Shown: piece by piece, positions 48,756 through 57,428 of the stretch
Numbering within the stretch: the stretch's first letter is position 1
How the letters are laid out: every line of letters starts with the position of its first letter
Assembly: GCF_900141985.1 (NCBI RefSeq)
Contig: NZ_FQZK01000009.1
Coordinates: 1-64,000 of the forward strand
DNA length: 64,000 bases
Reading direction: 5' to 3'
Source of the DNA: Nocardiopsis flavescens
GTDB lineage: Bacteria; Actinomycetota; Actinomycetes; Streptosporangiales; Streptosporangiaceae
Notes under the pieces: generated by a model
The model's database searches: none
Seen by the model: the letters and a program-made list of their open reading frames with translations, nothing else
Told to the model about the DNA's origin: nothing
Translations under genes and position numbers: made by a program

Positions 48756-50006
48756 TCAGGCCGAGGCCTCGGCCACCGACGCCTCCCACGCGGTGAGCGC
48801 GGCGTCCACCTGGTCGCCGTCGACGACGAGCGGCGGGATCATCCGCACCACGTTCCCCGCCGGGCCGCAGGTCAGCAGGAGCAGTCCGTGGCGGACCGCC
48901 GCCTGCTGGGCGCGCAGCGCCGCGGCGGCGTCGGGACGGCCGCCGGAGGTGAACTCGCTGGCGAGCATCAGCCCGCGGCCGCGCACGTCCCCGATCAGCG
49001 GCGAGGCCTGGGCCACCTTCTCCAGTCCCTGGCGCAGCCGCTCGCCCATGCGGGCGGCGTTGTCCACCAGGCCCTCCTCCTCGATGACGTCCAGGGTGGC
49101 CAGCGCCGCCGCGCACGAGACGGCGTTGCCGCCGTAGGTCCCGCCCTGGGAGCCGGGCCACGCCTTGGCCATGAGCGCCTCGGGGGCGGCGATGGCGGAC
49201 AGCGGGAACCCGCTGGCCAGGCCCTTGGCCGTGATGACGATGTCGGGGACGATCCCGGACGGCTCGTGCCCCCAGAACGTCCCGGTGCGCCCGAACCCCG
49301 TCTGCACCTCGTCGGCCACCAGCAGGAAACCGTGCGCGTCGGCGCGCTCGCGCAGCCCCTGGAGGAAGGCGTCGGGGGCGGGCACGTACCCGCCCTCGCC
49401 CAGGACCGGCTCGATGAACACCGCGGCGGTGTCCAGCGGGGAGGTCACCGTGATGAGCAGCTCGTCGAACTCGCGCAGCGCGTACGCGACCGCGTCCTCC
49501 TCCGACATCCCCAGCCGGTAGGCGTACGGGAAGGGGGCGACGACCACCCCGGGGACCAGCGGACCGATGCCCGCCCTGATCTTGGTCCCGGACGTGGTGA
49601 GGGACGCCGCGCCCATGGTCCGGCCGTGGAACGAACCCTGGAACACGATCGCGTTCTGCCGGCCGGTGGCCTGCCGGGCCAGCCGCAGCGCGGCCTCCAC
49701 CGCCTCGCTGCCGGAGTTGACGTAGAACAGCCGGTCGAGCCCGGCGGGCAGCACCCCGCCCAGGCGCTCGGTGAGCCGCAGCAGCGGCCGGTGCATCACC
49801 GTGGTGTACTGCCCGTGGATGAGCGTGGCCACCTGCTCCTGCGCGGCGGCCACCACCCGGGGGTGGCAGTGGCCGGTGCTGGTGACGCCGATGCCGGCGG
49901 TGAAGTCGAGATAGCGGCGGCCGTCCTCGTCGTAGATGTGAGCGCCCTCGCCTCGCGCCGCGACCACGGGGGTGGCCTGCTTGAGGACCGGGGAGAGCTC
50001 CGCCAT
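48756..50006 (-). CDS. Class III aminotransferase (GABA/omega-amino acid type)
   Basis: 416 residues. YLDFTAGIGVTSTGHCHPRV, the PLP-phosphate region FYVNSGSEAVEAAL, GSFHGRTMGAASLT, LLVADEVQTGFGRTG (PLP-N1 Asp) and the Schiff-base Lys in VITAKGLASGFPL place it with GabT-like transaminases. The ATG at 50006 has GAGG 6 bases upstream. It is divergent from an aldehyde dehydrogenase; one GATTGTTGACAATC operator lies between them. Together they would convert an omega-amino acid (GABA, beta-alanine or similar) to a semialdehyde and then an acid. Confidence 0.92.
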   Translation of the reverse strand: MAELSPVLKQATPVVAARGEGAHIYDEDGRRYLDFTAGIGVTSTGHCHPRVVAAAQEQVATLIHGQYTTVMHRPLLRLTERLGGVLPAGLDRLFYVNSGSEAVEAALRLARQATGRQNAIVFQGSFHGRTMGAASLTTSGTKIRAGIGPLVPGVVVAPFPYAYRLGMSEEDAVAYALREFDELLITVTSPLDTAAVFIEPVLGEGGYVPAPDAFLQGLRERADAHGFLLVADEVQTGFGRTGTFWGHEPSGIVPDIVITAKGLASGFPLSAIAAPEALMAKAWPGSQGGTYGGNAVSCAAALATLDVIEEEGLVDNAARMGERLRQGLEKVAQASPLIGDVRGRGLMLASEFTSGGRPDAAAALRAQQAAVRHGLLLLTCGPAGNVVRMIPPLVVDGDQVDAALTAWEASVAEASA

Positions 50007-50041
50007 GCGATGCCTCGATTCGTTGTCGCGCATGTCCGTAG

Positions 50042-50055
50042 GATTGTTGACAATC
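50042..50055. promoter_or_regulatory. GntR-type operator, site 1
   Basis: GATTGTTGACAATC, a palindrome except at its central base pair, in the divergent aminotransferase/aldehyde dehydrogenase promoter. It matches sites at 53558 and 53667 and the general T-x-G-T...A-C-x-A pattern of GntR/FadR operators. The GntR gene at 51964-52641 is the likely binder. Confidence 0.75.
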
Positions 50056-50184
50056 GACACGGCTATGGAAACATCCGGTCCGTGGCGGTGTCCAGGGGGC
50101 GCACGCCGGGCAGGTCTGACCCAACGGTTCCGGGCCCGCACACGACCGCGGGACCCGGACGACGTACGACCGGGAGCGTTGAAC

Positions 50185-51651
50185 ATGTCGGATCGGGAAG
50201 CACGGGTCGTCGACCAGGTGGAGAAGCGCCTGTTCGTCGGCGGCGAGTGGCGCGACGCGGCCTCGGGCGCGGTGTTCGAGGTGGAGGACCCCTCCACCGG
50301 CGGGGTGCTCTGCACCGTCGCCGACGCGGGCGGGGAGGACGCGCTGGCCGCCCTGGAGGCCGCCCACCGGGCCCAGCCGTCGTGGGCGCGCACCGCGCCC
50401 CGCGAGCGCGGGGAGATCCTGCGCCGCGCCTACGAGCTGCTCATGGAGCGCCAGGAGGACCTGGCCGTCCTCATGACCCTGGAGATGGGCAAGCCGCTGG
50501 CGGAGGCGCGCGGCGAGATCGCCTACGGCGCGGAGTTCCTGCGCTGGTTCTCCGAGGAGGCGGTGCGCATCGAGGGCGGGTTCGCCACCTCGCCCGACGG
50601 CAAGTCCAGGTTCCTGATCATGCGCCAGGCGGTGGGGCCGTGCATGCTCATCACGCCGTGGAACTTCCCCATGGCCATGGGCACCCGCAAGATCGGCCCG
50701 GCCATCGCCGCGGGCTGCACGATGGTCCTCAAGCCCGCCCACCAGACGCCGCTGTCCGCGCTGGCCCTGGCCGGGATCCTGGCGGAGGCGGGGCTGCCCG
50801 AGGGCGTGCTGTCGGTCGTCCCCACCACCGACCCGGGGGCGGTCACCGAGCCGCTGCTCTCCGACGGGCGCATCCGCAAGCTGTCCTTCACCGGCTCCAC
50901 GGCCGTCGGCCGCCGCCTCCTGGAGCAGAGCGCGGGCCAGGTCCTGCGCACCTCCATGGAACTGGGCGGCAACGCGCCGTTCCTGGTGTTCGACGACGCC
51001 GACCTGGACGCGGCGGTGGACGGCGCGATGCTCGCCAAGATGCGCAACATCGGCGAGGCGTGCACGGCGGCCAACCGCATCTACGCCCAGTCGGGGATCG
51101 CCGAGGAGTTCTCCCGGCGGCTGAGCGAGCGCATGGGCGCCCTGCGCCTGGGGCGCGGTCTGGACGACGGCGTGGACGTGGGGCCGCTCATCGACGACAA
51201 GGCGCGCCAGAAGGTGCAGCACCTGGTGGACGACGCGGTCGGACGCGGCGCGACCGTCCTGGTGGGCGGCGGGCCGGGCGAGGGCCCCGGCCACTTCTAC
51301 CGGCCGACGGTACTGGCGAACGTGCCGTTCGCCAGCGAGCTGTCCACCACGGAGATCTTCGGCCCGGTCGCCCCGGTGCTCACCTTCGAGACCGAGGAGG
51401 AGGCGGTCACGGCCGCCAACGACACCGAGTTCGGCCTGGTCGGCTACCTCTACACCCGCGACCTCAACCGGGCCCTGCGGGTGAGCGAGAACCTGGAGAC
51501 CGGCATGGTCGGCCTCAACCAGGGGGTGGTCTCCAACCCGGCGGCTCCGTTCGGCGGCGTCAAGCAGTCCGGCCTGGGCCGCGAGGGCGGCCGTGTGGGC
51601 ATCGAGGAGTTCCTGGAGACCAAGTACGTCGGCATCGGCGGCCTCGTCTGA
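50185..51651 (+). CDS. NAD(P)-dependent aldehyde dehydrogenase (succinate-semialdehyde type)
   Basis: 488 residues. ITPWNFPMAMGTRKIGPAIAAG, FTGSTAVGRRL, the general base Glu in MELGGNAPFLVF, the nucleophile Cys in GEACTAANRIYAQ and EIFGPVAPVLTF are all present. The family and the paired transaminase point to oxidation of succinate semialdehyde or malonate semialdehyde-like products. GGGAG lies 8 bases before the ATG at 50185. Confidence 0.93.
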   Translation: MSDREARVVDQVEKRLFVGGEWRDAASGAVFEVEDPSTGGVLCTVADAGGEDALAALEAAHRAQPSWARTAPRERGEILRRAYELLMERQEDLAVLMTLEMGKPLAEARGEIAYGAEFLRWFSEEAVRIEGGFATSPDGKSRFLIMRQAVGPCMLITPWNFPMAMGTRKIGPAIAAGCTMVLKPAHQTPLSALALAGILAEAGLPEGVLSVVPTTDPGAVTEPLLSDGRIRKLSFTGSTAVGRRLLEQSAGQVLRTSMELGGNAPFLVFDDADLDAAVDGAMLAKMRNIGEACTAANRIYAQSGIAEEFSRRLSERMGALRLGRGLDDGVDVGPLIDDKARQKVQHLVDDAVGRGATVLVGGGPGEGPGHFYRPTVLANVPFASELSTTEIFGPVAPVLTFETEEEAVTAANDTEFGLVGYLYTRDLNRALRVSENLETGMVGLNQGVVSNPAAPFGGVKQSGLGREGGRVGIEEFLETKYVGIGGLV

Positions 51652-51674
51652 CCATCGGGGGTCTTCGCGTCCGG

Positions 51675-51704
51675 AGAAGTCGTACAACATGTTGTACGAC
51701 TTCT
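51675..51704. promoter_or_regulatory. 30-bp perfect palindrome before antitoxin gene
   Basis: The left 15-bp arm AGAAGTCGTACAACA (51675-51689) is followed without spacer by its exact complement (51690-51704). It ends 14 bases before the antitoxin ATG and so would overlap the promoter or ribosome site. It is very likely the autoregulatory site of the antitoxin. Confidence 0.75.
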
Positions 51705-51718
51705 TCTACGCTCGAAGC

Positions 51719-51940
51719 ATGGACGCGAAGATCCCCGCCGTGCTCGGCGTCGCCGAGGCCCGGACCCGCCTTCCGGAACTTCTCGCAGAACTGGTCGAGG
51801 ACCCCGAACACGACCCGATCCTGGTCGGCGCCTACCGCAGACCCCAGGGCGTGCTCATCTCCCCGGCCGAGTACGAGCGCCTCATGGCCCTGGACGCCGC
51901 TGCCCGGCGCGACACGGAGGCCGTCGTGGAGGGGCCGTAG
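51719..51940 (+). CDS. Phd/YefM-like antitoxin, without a toxin partner
   Basis: 73 residues: AVLGVAEARTRLPELLAELVEDPEHDPILVGAYRRPQGVLISPAEYERLMAL follows the Phd/YefM fold, with N-terminal DNA-binding helices and the conserved LISPAEYERL. No toxin gene follows: the next gene is on the other strand 23 bases on. The ATG at 51719 is preferred; the palindrome contains an earlier in-frame ATG (51689). It may be an orphan regulator or what is left of a toxin-antitoxin pair. Confidence 0.8.
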   Translation: MDAKIPAVLGVAEARTRLPELLAELVEDPEHDPILVGAYRRPQGVLISPAEYERLMALDAAARRDTEAVVEGP

Positions 51941-51963
51941 GGTCCTGTGCCCGCCCGGATGCC

Positions 51964-52641
51964 CTAGGGGGCGGGCGGCTGTGCGCCGCCGTTGATGCGG
52001 GCGACGGCGTCGGTCATGTGCGCCTCGATGAGGGCGAGCAGCCGTTCCTCGGCGCCGTCGGCGATCGCGTCGAGGATGCGGCGGTGCTCCTCCAGCAGCT
52101 CGGCGGGCTCGGGGTAGACCTTCTGCATCACGGTGAGGCACATCCGCGTCTCCACCAGCAGGGTCTGCGCCATCCGCTCCAGCCGCCCGTTGCCGGAGCA
52201 GCTCACCAGGGTCCGGTGGAACTCCTGGTCGGCGTCGCTCATGGCGCCCCGGTCGCCGCCGGCGGCGGCGACGGCCAGGTGCTGCACCACCGGGGTGAGC
52301 CGCGCTACGGCCTCCCCCCGGTTGCCGCGCATGACCAGCGCGCAGGCGGTGCGCTCCACGGCCAGCCGGGCGACGTAGATGTCGCGGACGTCGTCCGGGG
52401 TCAGCTCGCGCACGAACAGCCCGCGGTGGCGCTCGCTGCGCAGCAGCCCCTCCTGGACGAGCCGCTGCATGGCCTCGCGCAGCGGCCCGCGGCTCACGCC
52501 GAGCCGCCCCGCCAGGTCGGCCTCGCCCAGCTGGTCCCCCGGGGCCAGCGAGCCGTACATGATCGCCGAGCGCAGCTGTTCGGCGATCAGCTCGGCGGTG
52601 GATCTGCGGGGGACGGGGGTGAGGTGGCCGTGGACGGGCAT
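51964..52641 (-). CDS. GntR-family regulator, FCD (FadR) subfamily
   Basis: 225 residues. Winged helix STAELIAEQLRSAIMYGSLAPGDQLGEADLAGRLGVSRGPLREAMQRLVQEGLLRSE at the N-terminus, then an all-helical FCD domain with the metal/ligand residues D-x-x-x-H (DADQEFHRTLV) and two later His (LLEEHRRIL, IEAHMTDAV). It sits among a transaminase/aldehyde dehydrogenase pair and a racemase/hydroxyacid dehydrogenase/amidase set, all with the same palindrome in their promoters. It is therefore the probable local regulator; a small carboxylic acid is the likely effector. Confidence 0.92.
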   Translation of the reverse strand: MPVHGHLTPVPRRSTAELIAEQLRSAIMYGSLAPGDQLGEADLAGRLGVSRGPLREAMQRLVQEGLLRSERHRGLFVRELTPDDVRDIYVARLAVERTACALVMRGNRGEAVARLTPVVQHLAVAAAGGDRGAMSDADQEFHRTLVSCSGNGRLERMAQTLLVETRMCLTVMQKVYPEPAELLEEHRRILDAIADGAEERLLALIEAHMTDAVARINGGAQPPAP

Positions 52642-52696
52642 GGGCGGTCTTCTCTCGGTGCTCGGGTCTTCTCCTGCGGCGCGGACGGGGCGTCCC

Positions 52697-53446
52697 TCAG
52701 TCCGGCAGCAGGCTGGTGACGGCGGCGGATCCGGCGCGGAACAGCATTCCCGGCCCGGTCGCCCGTGGCTCGGTGCGCCCCGCCAGCCGCAGCCCCTCCC
52801 AGACGCTCACCTGGTTGGCGGTGAGCACGGTCTTGCCGAGCAGCGCCTCCAGGGGTTCGATCAGGTGGGCGCTGTGCAGTGCCGTGTCGGGCACGAGCAC
52901 GGCCTCGGCGCGCGGGTGGTCGTTGGAGATGACGAAGTCCAGCACCTCGTCGGGGTCGAGGTAGGCCACCTCCGCGGCGGTCGCGATGCCGTGGCTGGCC
53001 ACGGACACCACGGAGACCCCGGCCTCGGACAGGAACTCCACGAACCGCTGGGAGATCTCGTCGGGGTAGGTGGCGGCGATCGCCACCCGGGGCAGCCGCA
53101 GCCGGATGAGCGCGTGCACGAACGCGCACGAGGTGCTGGAGGCCGGCCCGCCGGTGGCCTGCCGGACCCGCTCCACCTGCCTCCGGGTCCCCTCCCAGCC
53201 GTACACGAAGCCGCCGCCGGTGCACGCCCACACGGTCGCCTCCACGTCCATGGCGGCGATCTCCTGCGCGCCCTTGACGAGGGAGGCCTCCCCGCCCGCC
53301 TCCAGCAGCCTCTCCAGCACGTGCAGGTCGTCGCTCAGCGGCGTGTGCACGAGGGGCAGCTCCACGTCCCCGCCGAGGAGGTCCTCGAAGGCCTTGTAGT
53401 CGTCCTCGGCGCTGGAGCCGGGGTACAGGAATCCGACGCGGGTCAT
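52697..53446 (-). CDS. Asp/Glu racemase-superfamily protein (maleate isomerase/AMDase-like)
   Basis: 249 residues. VGFLYPGSSAEDDY, the first active-site Cys75 in VWACTGGGFVYG, TSCAFVHALIRL, VAIAATYPDEISQRFVEFLSEAGV and EALLGKTVLTANQVSVWEGLR match the maleate cis-trans isomerase/arylmalonate decarboxylase branch. The place of the second Cys, expected near residue 188, reads PDTALHS, so only the first is kept. It is divergent from the hydroxyacid dehydrogenase and amidase genes, sharing two operators. Reaction unknown; isomerase or decarboxylase are the options. Confidence 0.82.
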   Translation of the reverse strand: MTRVGFLYPGSSAEDDYKAFEDLLGGDVELPLVHTPLSDDLHVLERLLEAGGEASLVKGAQEIAAMDVEATVWACTGGGFVYGWEGTRRQVERVRQATGGPASSTSCAFVHALIRLRLPRVAIAATYPDEISQRFVEFLSEAGVSVVSVASHGIATAAEVAYLDPDEVLDFVISNDHPRAEAVLVPDTALHSAHLIEPLEALLGKTVLTANQVSVWEGLRLAGRTEPRATGPGMLFRAGSAAVTSLLPD

Positions 53447-53557
53447 GGGCTCTCCTCACGTGGCCGCGGCCACGGGTCGCGCGGCGGCGGTGCCGGTCCG
53501 GGCCGGCCGCACGGCCGTTCCGCGTCGGGGCCGGCGCACGGCACCCGGCGGAGCGCT

Positions 53558-53571
53558 GATTGTCGACAATC
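53558..53571. promoter_or_regulatory. GntR-type operator, site 2
   Basis: GATTGTCGACAATC, fully palindromic, 111 bases before the racemase-family start on the other strand. Confidence 0.75.
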
Positions 53572-53666
53572 TTACGATCAAGGGTTCTCCGTCACAAGGC
53601 GGGGCGGGTGGTGGGCGCGGAAGGGGGCCGAAGGCCCGGGCCATCCCCGCGGCACCCGGGGTTGTC

Positions 53667-53680
53667 GATTGTTGACAATC
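53667..53680. promoter_or_regulatory. GntR-type operator, site 3
   Basis: GATTGTTGACAATC, same sequence as site 1, 89 bases before the hydroxyacid dehydrogenase start and near its expected promoter. Confidence 0.75.
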
Positions 53681-53769
53681 CCGGGCCCGCTTTCTAGCGT
53701 GGCCGGTGCGGGGCCCGCCGCGGGCCCGCACCGCGTGCTTCCCTACCGCCGACCGGAGAGCGCAAGGCC

Positions 53770-54795
53770 GTGAACAGTGCCGCCCCGTCCCCGCCCGACC
53801 GCCCCAGGCTGCTGATCCTGCACGGAGACGACCTGCCGCCGGGCCGGGAGCGGATCGAGGGGCACCCGGGCCTGGGCGGGGTCGCCTACACGACCGCCGA
53901 CGGCCTGTCGGCCGCGCTCCCCGGCACGGACATCCTCTTCGTCTGGGACCTGTTCTCGGAGGCGCTGGAGGCCTCCTGGCCCGAGGCCGACGCGCTGACC
54001 TGGGTCCACGCGGCCACGGCCGGGGTGGACAACCTCATGTTCCCCGCCCTGGCCGGGTCCGGCGTCACGGTCACCAACTCGCGGGGGATCTTCGACCAGC
54101 CCATCGCCGAGTACGTCCTGGGTCTGGTCGTCGCGTACGCCAAGGACTTCCACCGCACCTGGGAGTACCAGCGCGAGCGCCGCTGGGAGCACCGCGAGAC
54201 CGCTCGGGTGGCGGGCAGCCGCGCCCTCATCGTCGGCACCGGGCCCATCGCCCGCGCCACCGCCCGCCTGCTCACCGCGGTGGGGGTGCGGGTCCGGGCG
54301 TCGGGCAGCCGCGCCCGCACCGGCGACCCCGACTTCGGCGACGTGGTGCTCTCCAGCACCGCCGAGACCGGTCCGGGGGGCGAGCCCACCCTGTTCGGCG
54401 AGATCCCGGCGGCCGACCACGTGATCATCGCGGCACCGCTCACCGACGCCACCCGCGGCCTGGTCGACCGCGCCTTCCTGGACCTGATGAAGCCGACCGC
54501 CCACCTCATCAACGTCGCGCGCGGCCCCATCGTCGACCAGCCGGCCCTGGTCGAGGCCCTGGACTCCGGGGGCATCGCCGGGGCCGCGCTGGACGTGTTC
54601 GAGCGCGAACCCCTCAAGGCCATCAACCCGCTGTGGGGGCTGCCCGGCTCGGTGGTCTCCCCGCACATGGCCGGGGACGTGGTCGGCTGGCGGGAGGAGC
54701 TGGTCGACCTGTTCCTGGACGAACTCTCCCGCCACCTCGACGGGCGCGAACCGCGCAACGTCGTCGACAAGTGCCGCGGCTACGTGCCCGGCTGA
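53770..54795 (+). CDS. D-2-hydroxyacid dehydrogenase
   Basis: 341 residues. The NAD fold is RALIVGTGPIARATARLL; the catalytic Arg is in LINVARGPIVDQ, the Glu in LDVFEREPL and the His in VVSPHMAGD, the standard triad. The Rossmann motif is GTGPIA, where GxGxxG is expected; the last Gly is Ala. The start is GTG at 53770. The amidase follows 19 bases downstream. It should interconvert a 2-oxoacid and a D-2-hydroxyacid in the regulon's catabolic route. Confidence 0.9.
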   Translation: MNSAAPSPPDRPRLLILHGDDLPPGRERIEGHPGLGGVAYTTADGLSAALPGTDILFVWDLFSEALEASWPEADALTWVHAATAGVDNLMFPALAGSGVTVTNSRGIFDQPIAEYVLGLVVAYAKDFHRTWEYQRERRWEHRETARVAGSRALIVGTGPIARATARLLTAVGVRVRASGSRARTGDPDFGDVVLSSTAETGPGGEPTLFGEIPAADHVIIAAPLTDATRGLVDRAFLDLMKPTAHLINVARGPIVDQPALVEALDSGGIAGAALDVFEREPLKAINPLWGLPGSVVSPHMAGDVVGWREELVDLFLDELSRHLDGREPRNVVDKCRGYVPG

Positions 54796-54814
54796 TCCCG
54801 ACCGGGAGGCCGAA

Positions 54815-56296
54815 GTGACGATCCGTTCCGACTCGACCGCCGCGGGCGCCGCGGCGCCCGCCACCGCGGACGGCGCGCCCGCCGGCCCGGTGGCCGACCC
54901 GTCCGCCGCGTCCGCCGAGGCCCTGCTGGCGTCCTACGCCTGCGGGGACTCCTCCCCGGAGGAGGCGGTCGAGGCGGCTTTGGAGCGCATCGACCGCACC
55001 GAACCCGTCCTGAACGCCTTCTGCCTGGTCCTGGCCGAGGAGGCCCGGGCCGACGCCCGCGCCTCCGCCCGGCGCTGGGAGCGCGGGGAGCCGCGGGGCC
55101 CGCTCGACGGGGTGCCCGTGGCCGTCAAGGACGTCCACCTGCTGCGCGGCCATCCGACGCTCAAGGGCTCCCTCGCCACGCCGCGCGGCGGACCCTGGGA
55201 GGAGGACTCCCCGGCGGTGGCCCGGCTCCGCGAGGCGGGCGCGGTGTTCGTCGGCAAGACCACCACCCCCGAGCTGGCCTGGAAGGCCGTCACCGACTCA
55301 CCGCTCACCGGCGTCACCCGCAACCCGTGGGACCCGGCGGCCACCCCGGGCGGGTCCAGCGGCGGCGCGGCCGCCGCGGTCGCCGCCGGGTCGGTGCCGA
55401 TGGCCACCGGAACGGACGGCGGCGGCTCCATCCGCATCCCGGCGGCCTTCAGCGGGATCGTCGGCCTCAAGCCCACCTGGGGCCTGGTGCCGCACTACCC
55501 GGCCAGCCCCTTCGGCTCGCTGGCCCACACCGGGCCGATGACCCGCACCGTCGGCGACACCGCGCTCATGCTGGAGGTCATGGCGGGACCGGACCACCGG
55601 GACTGGGCGGCGCTGGCCCCGCCCGGGCCGGGGCTCGCCGACGTGCGCCTGCGCACCGATCCCGAGGACCTGGTGCGCGGCCTGCGCATCGCGCTCGCCC
55701 CGACCCTGGGCGGGCTCGCCGTGGACCCGGAGGTGGCGGCGGCCGTCGCCGCGGCGGCCGAGGCCCTGGCCGGCCTCGGCGCCCACGTGGAGGAGGCCGA
55801 CCCCGGCCTGCCCGACGCCCGGCCGGAGTTCCACGTGCTGTGGTTCTCGGGCGCGACCAAGGCCACCGAGCGGGTCACCGGTGCCGACCGGGACCTGTTC
55901 GACCCGGGGCTGGCGGAGATCGTCGAGGAGGGGGCGTCCTTCTCGGCGCAGGACTACCTGACGGCGATGGCGCTGCGCATGGACATGGGCGCCCGGATGG
56001 GCCGCTTCCACACCGGGTACGACCTGCTGCTCACCCCGGCGGCGCCGTTCGGCGCGTTCGGGGCGGGGCGGGAGTGCCCGCCGGGGCTGGAGGGGGAGCG
56101 CTGGACGGTGTGGGCGGGGTTCAGCCACCCGTTCAACATGACCCAGCAGCCCGCGGCCAGTGTGCCCTGCGGGTTCACGTCCGCCGGCCTGCCCGTCGGG
56201 CTCCAGGTGGTGGGCCCGCGCCACGGGGACGCCCGGGTGCTGGCCGCCTGCCGCGCCCTGGAGCTGGCGCGGCCGTGGGCGGGCGCGCGCCCCTGA
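54815..56296 (+). CDS. Amidase (amidase-signature family)
   Basis: 493 residues with the Ser-cisSer-Lys triad: Lys in GVPVAVKDVHLL, the cis-Ser and nucleophile in PGGSSGGAAAAVAAGSVPMATGTDGGGSIRIPAAF. The family hydrolyses amides to acids and ammonia. It starts with a GTG at 54815 after GGGAGG, and the first 40 residues are Ala/Pro-rich and not typical of the family. It is the last gene of the operon with the hydroxyacid dehydrogenase and probably opens the substrate used by the pathway. Confidence 0.92.
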   Translation: MTIRSDSTAAGAAAPATADGAPAGPVADPSAASAEALLASYACGDSSPEEAVEAALERIDRTEPVLNAFCLVLAEEARADARASARRWERGEPRGPLDGVPVAVKDVHLLRGHPTLKGSLATPRGGPWEEDSPAVARLREAGAVFVGKTTTPELAWKAVTDSPLTGVTRNPWDPAATPGGSSGGAAAAVAAGSVPMATGTDGGGSIRIPAAFSGIVGLKPTWGLVPHYPASPFGSLAHTGPMTRTVGDTALMLEVMAGPDHRDWAALAPPGPGLADVRLRTDPEDLVRGLRIALAPTLGGLAVDPEVAAAVAAAAEALAGLGAHVEEADPGLPDARPEFHVLWFSGATKATERVTGADRDLFDPGLAEIVEEGASFSAQDYLTAMALRMDMGARMGRFHTGYDLLLTPAAPFGAFGAGRECPPGLEGERWTVWAGFSHPFNMTQQPAASVPCGFTSAGLPVGLQVVGPRHGDARVLAACRALELARPWAGARP

Positions 56297-56323
56297 GCCC
56301 CGCCCGCGGCCCTGCCAGGCCAA

Positions 56324-56357
56324 ATATCAGAGTTTTCGCCCTTAATTTGGGTGATAT
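56324..56357. promoter_or_regulatory. AT-rich promoter region of response regulator, inverted repeat
   Basis: ATATCA (56324-56329) and TGATAT (56352-56357) flank an AT-rich stretch 130 bases before the response regulator. Just downstream, AGGACCTTTGTCGG (56368-56381) partly resembles a DevR/DosR box (GGGAC...GTCCC). Autoregulation is possible. Confidence 0.4.
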
Positions 56358-56488
56358 GTGCCCATGCAGGACCTTTGTCGGCCGAGTTCTGTGTCATATG
56401 GCCCCCGCGCGCTCTCCCGCACGTACTACCGTCTATCCCGGAGACGTGTCCGGGGCGCGGTGACGCAGGGATGGCACAAGGGATGAGG

Positions 56489-57169
56489 ATGAGCGGGATG
56501 TCGGGCGGTGGAGCCGAGGGTGCCGGCAGGCCCATCAGGGTCTTCCTGGTGGACGACCACGAGGTGGTCCGGCGCGGCGTGGCCGCCCTCCTGGAGACCG
56601 AGGACGACATGACCGTCGTCGGCGAGGCGGGCACCGCGGAGCAGGCGCTGGCCCGCATCCCGGTCGTGGTCCCCGACGTCGCCGTGCTGGACGTGCGCCT
56701 GCCCGGCGGGTCCGGCGTCCAGGTGTGCCGGGAGATCCGCTCCGACCACCCCGAGATCGCCTGCCTCATGCTCACCTCGTTCGCCGACGAGGACGCCCTG
56801 TACGACGCCGTCATGGCGGGCGCCGCCGGGTACGTGCTCAAGCAGATCCACGGCGCCGACCTCGTGGGCGCCGTGCGCACCGTCGCCTCCGGCGGCTCCC
56901 TGCTGGACTCCGGCAGCACCGGCGCCATGATGGAGCGCCTGCGCGGGGCCCAGGCCGAGCCCGACCCGCTGGCCGAGCTCACCCCGCAGGAGCGCCAGAT
57001 CCTCGACCTCATCGGCGAGGGCATGACCAACCGCCAGATCGGCGAGCGCCTCTACCTGGCGGAGAAGACCGTCAAGAACTACGTGTCGGCGCTGCTGTCC
57101 AAGCTCGACCTCAAGCGCCGTACCCAGGCCGCGGTCCTGGTCGCCGAACTCCGCGGACGCCGCTACTAG
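56489..57169 (+). CDS. LuxR/NarL-type response regulator, DevR-like
   Basis: 226 residues. Receiver domain IRVFLVDDHEVVRRGVAALLE with the phospho-acceptor Asp in VAVLDVRLPGGSG and Lys in YVLKQIHGADL; then the LuxR helix-turn-helix LTPQERQILDLIGEGMTNRQIGERLYLAEKTVKNYVSALLSKL. Start chosen at the ATG 56489, with AAGGG 6 bases upstream; in-frame ATGs at 56471 and 56483 are alternatives. It is convergent with a DevS-like kinase, and the pair probably forms one redox or oxygen-sensing system. Confidence 0.92.
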   Translation: MSGMSGGGAEGAGRPIRVFLVDDHEVVRRGVAALLETEDDMTVVGEAGTAEQALARIPVVVPDVAVLDVRLPGGSGVQVCREIRSDHPEIACLMLTSFADEDALYDAVMAGAAGYVLKQIHGADLVGAVRTVASGGSLLDSGSTGAMMERLRGAQAEPDPLAELTPQERQILDLIGEGMTNRQIGERLYLAEKTVKNYVSALLSKLDLKRRTQAAVLVAELRGRRY

Positions 57170-57428
57170 CTCCCGCCGGGGAGCCCGGCCCGTGCCCCGG
57201 CCGGCCCCCGCCGTGCCCGGCGGCCACCCCGTCTCCCGCCGTCGCCCCCCTGCGGTGCCCCGCAGGCGGACCGGCGCGAAGCGGGCACGGCGTCCGCGAC
57301 GGGACCCCGCCCGCCCCCGCCCCTCGGAGGACGCTCCGCGACCGTGCCGTGGGCGCGCCGCCGGCACGGTGCGGGGCCCGCGGCACCGGAGGGCGTGCGA
57401 ACGGCGGGGCCCGACGGCCCGGCCCCCG
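57170..57428. other. Convergent gap, 259 bp, no gene seen
   Basis: GC-rich stretch between the response regulator and kinase genes. No coding signal is convincing; several short GC hairpins may serve as terminators. Confidence 0.35.

Noticed and set aside
51719..51963. A complete toxin-antitoxin pair
   Set aside because: Only 23 bases separate the antitoxin stop from the opposite-strand GntR gene, so no toxin fits downstream.
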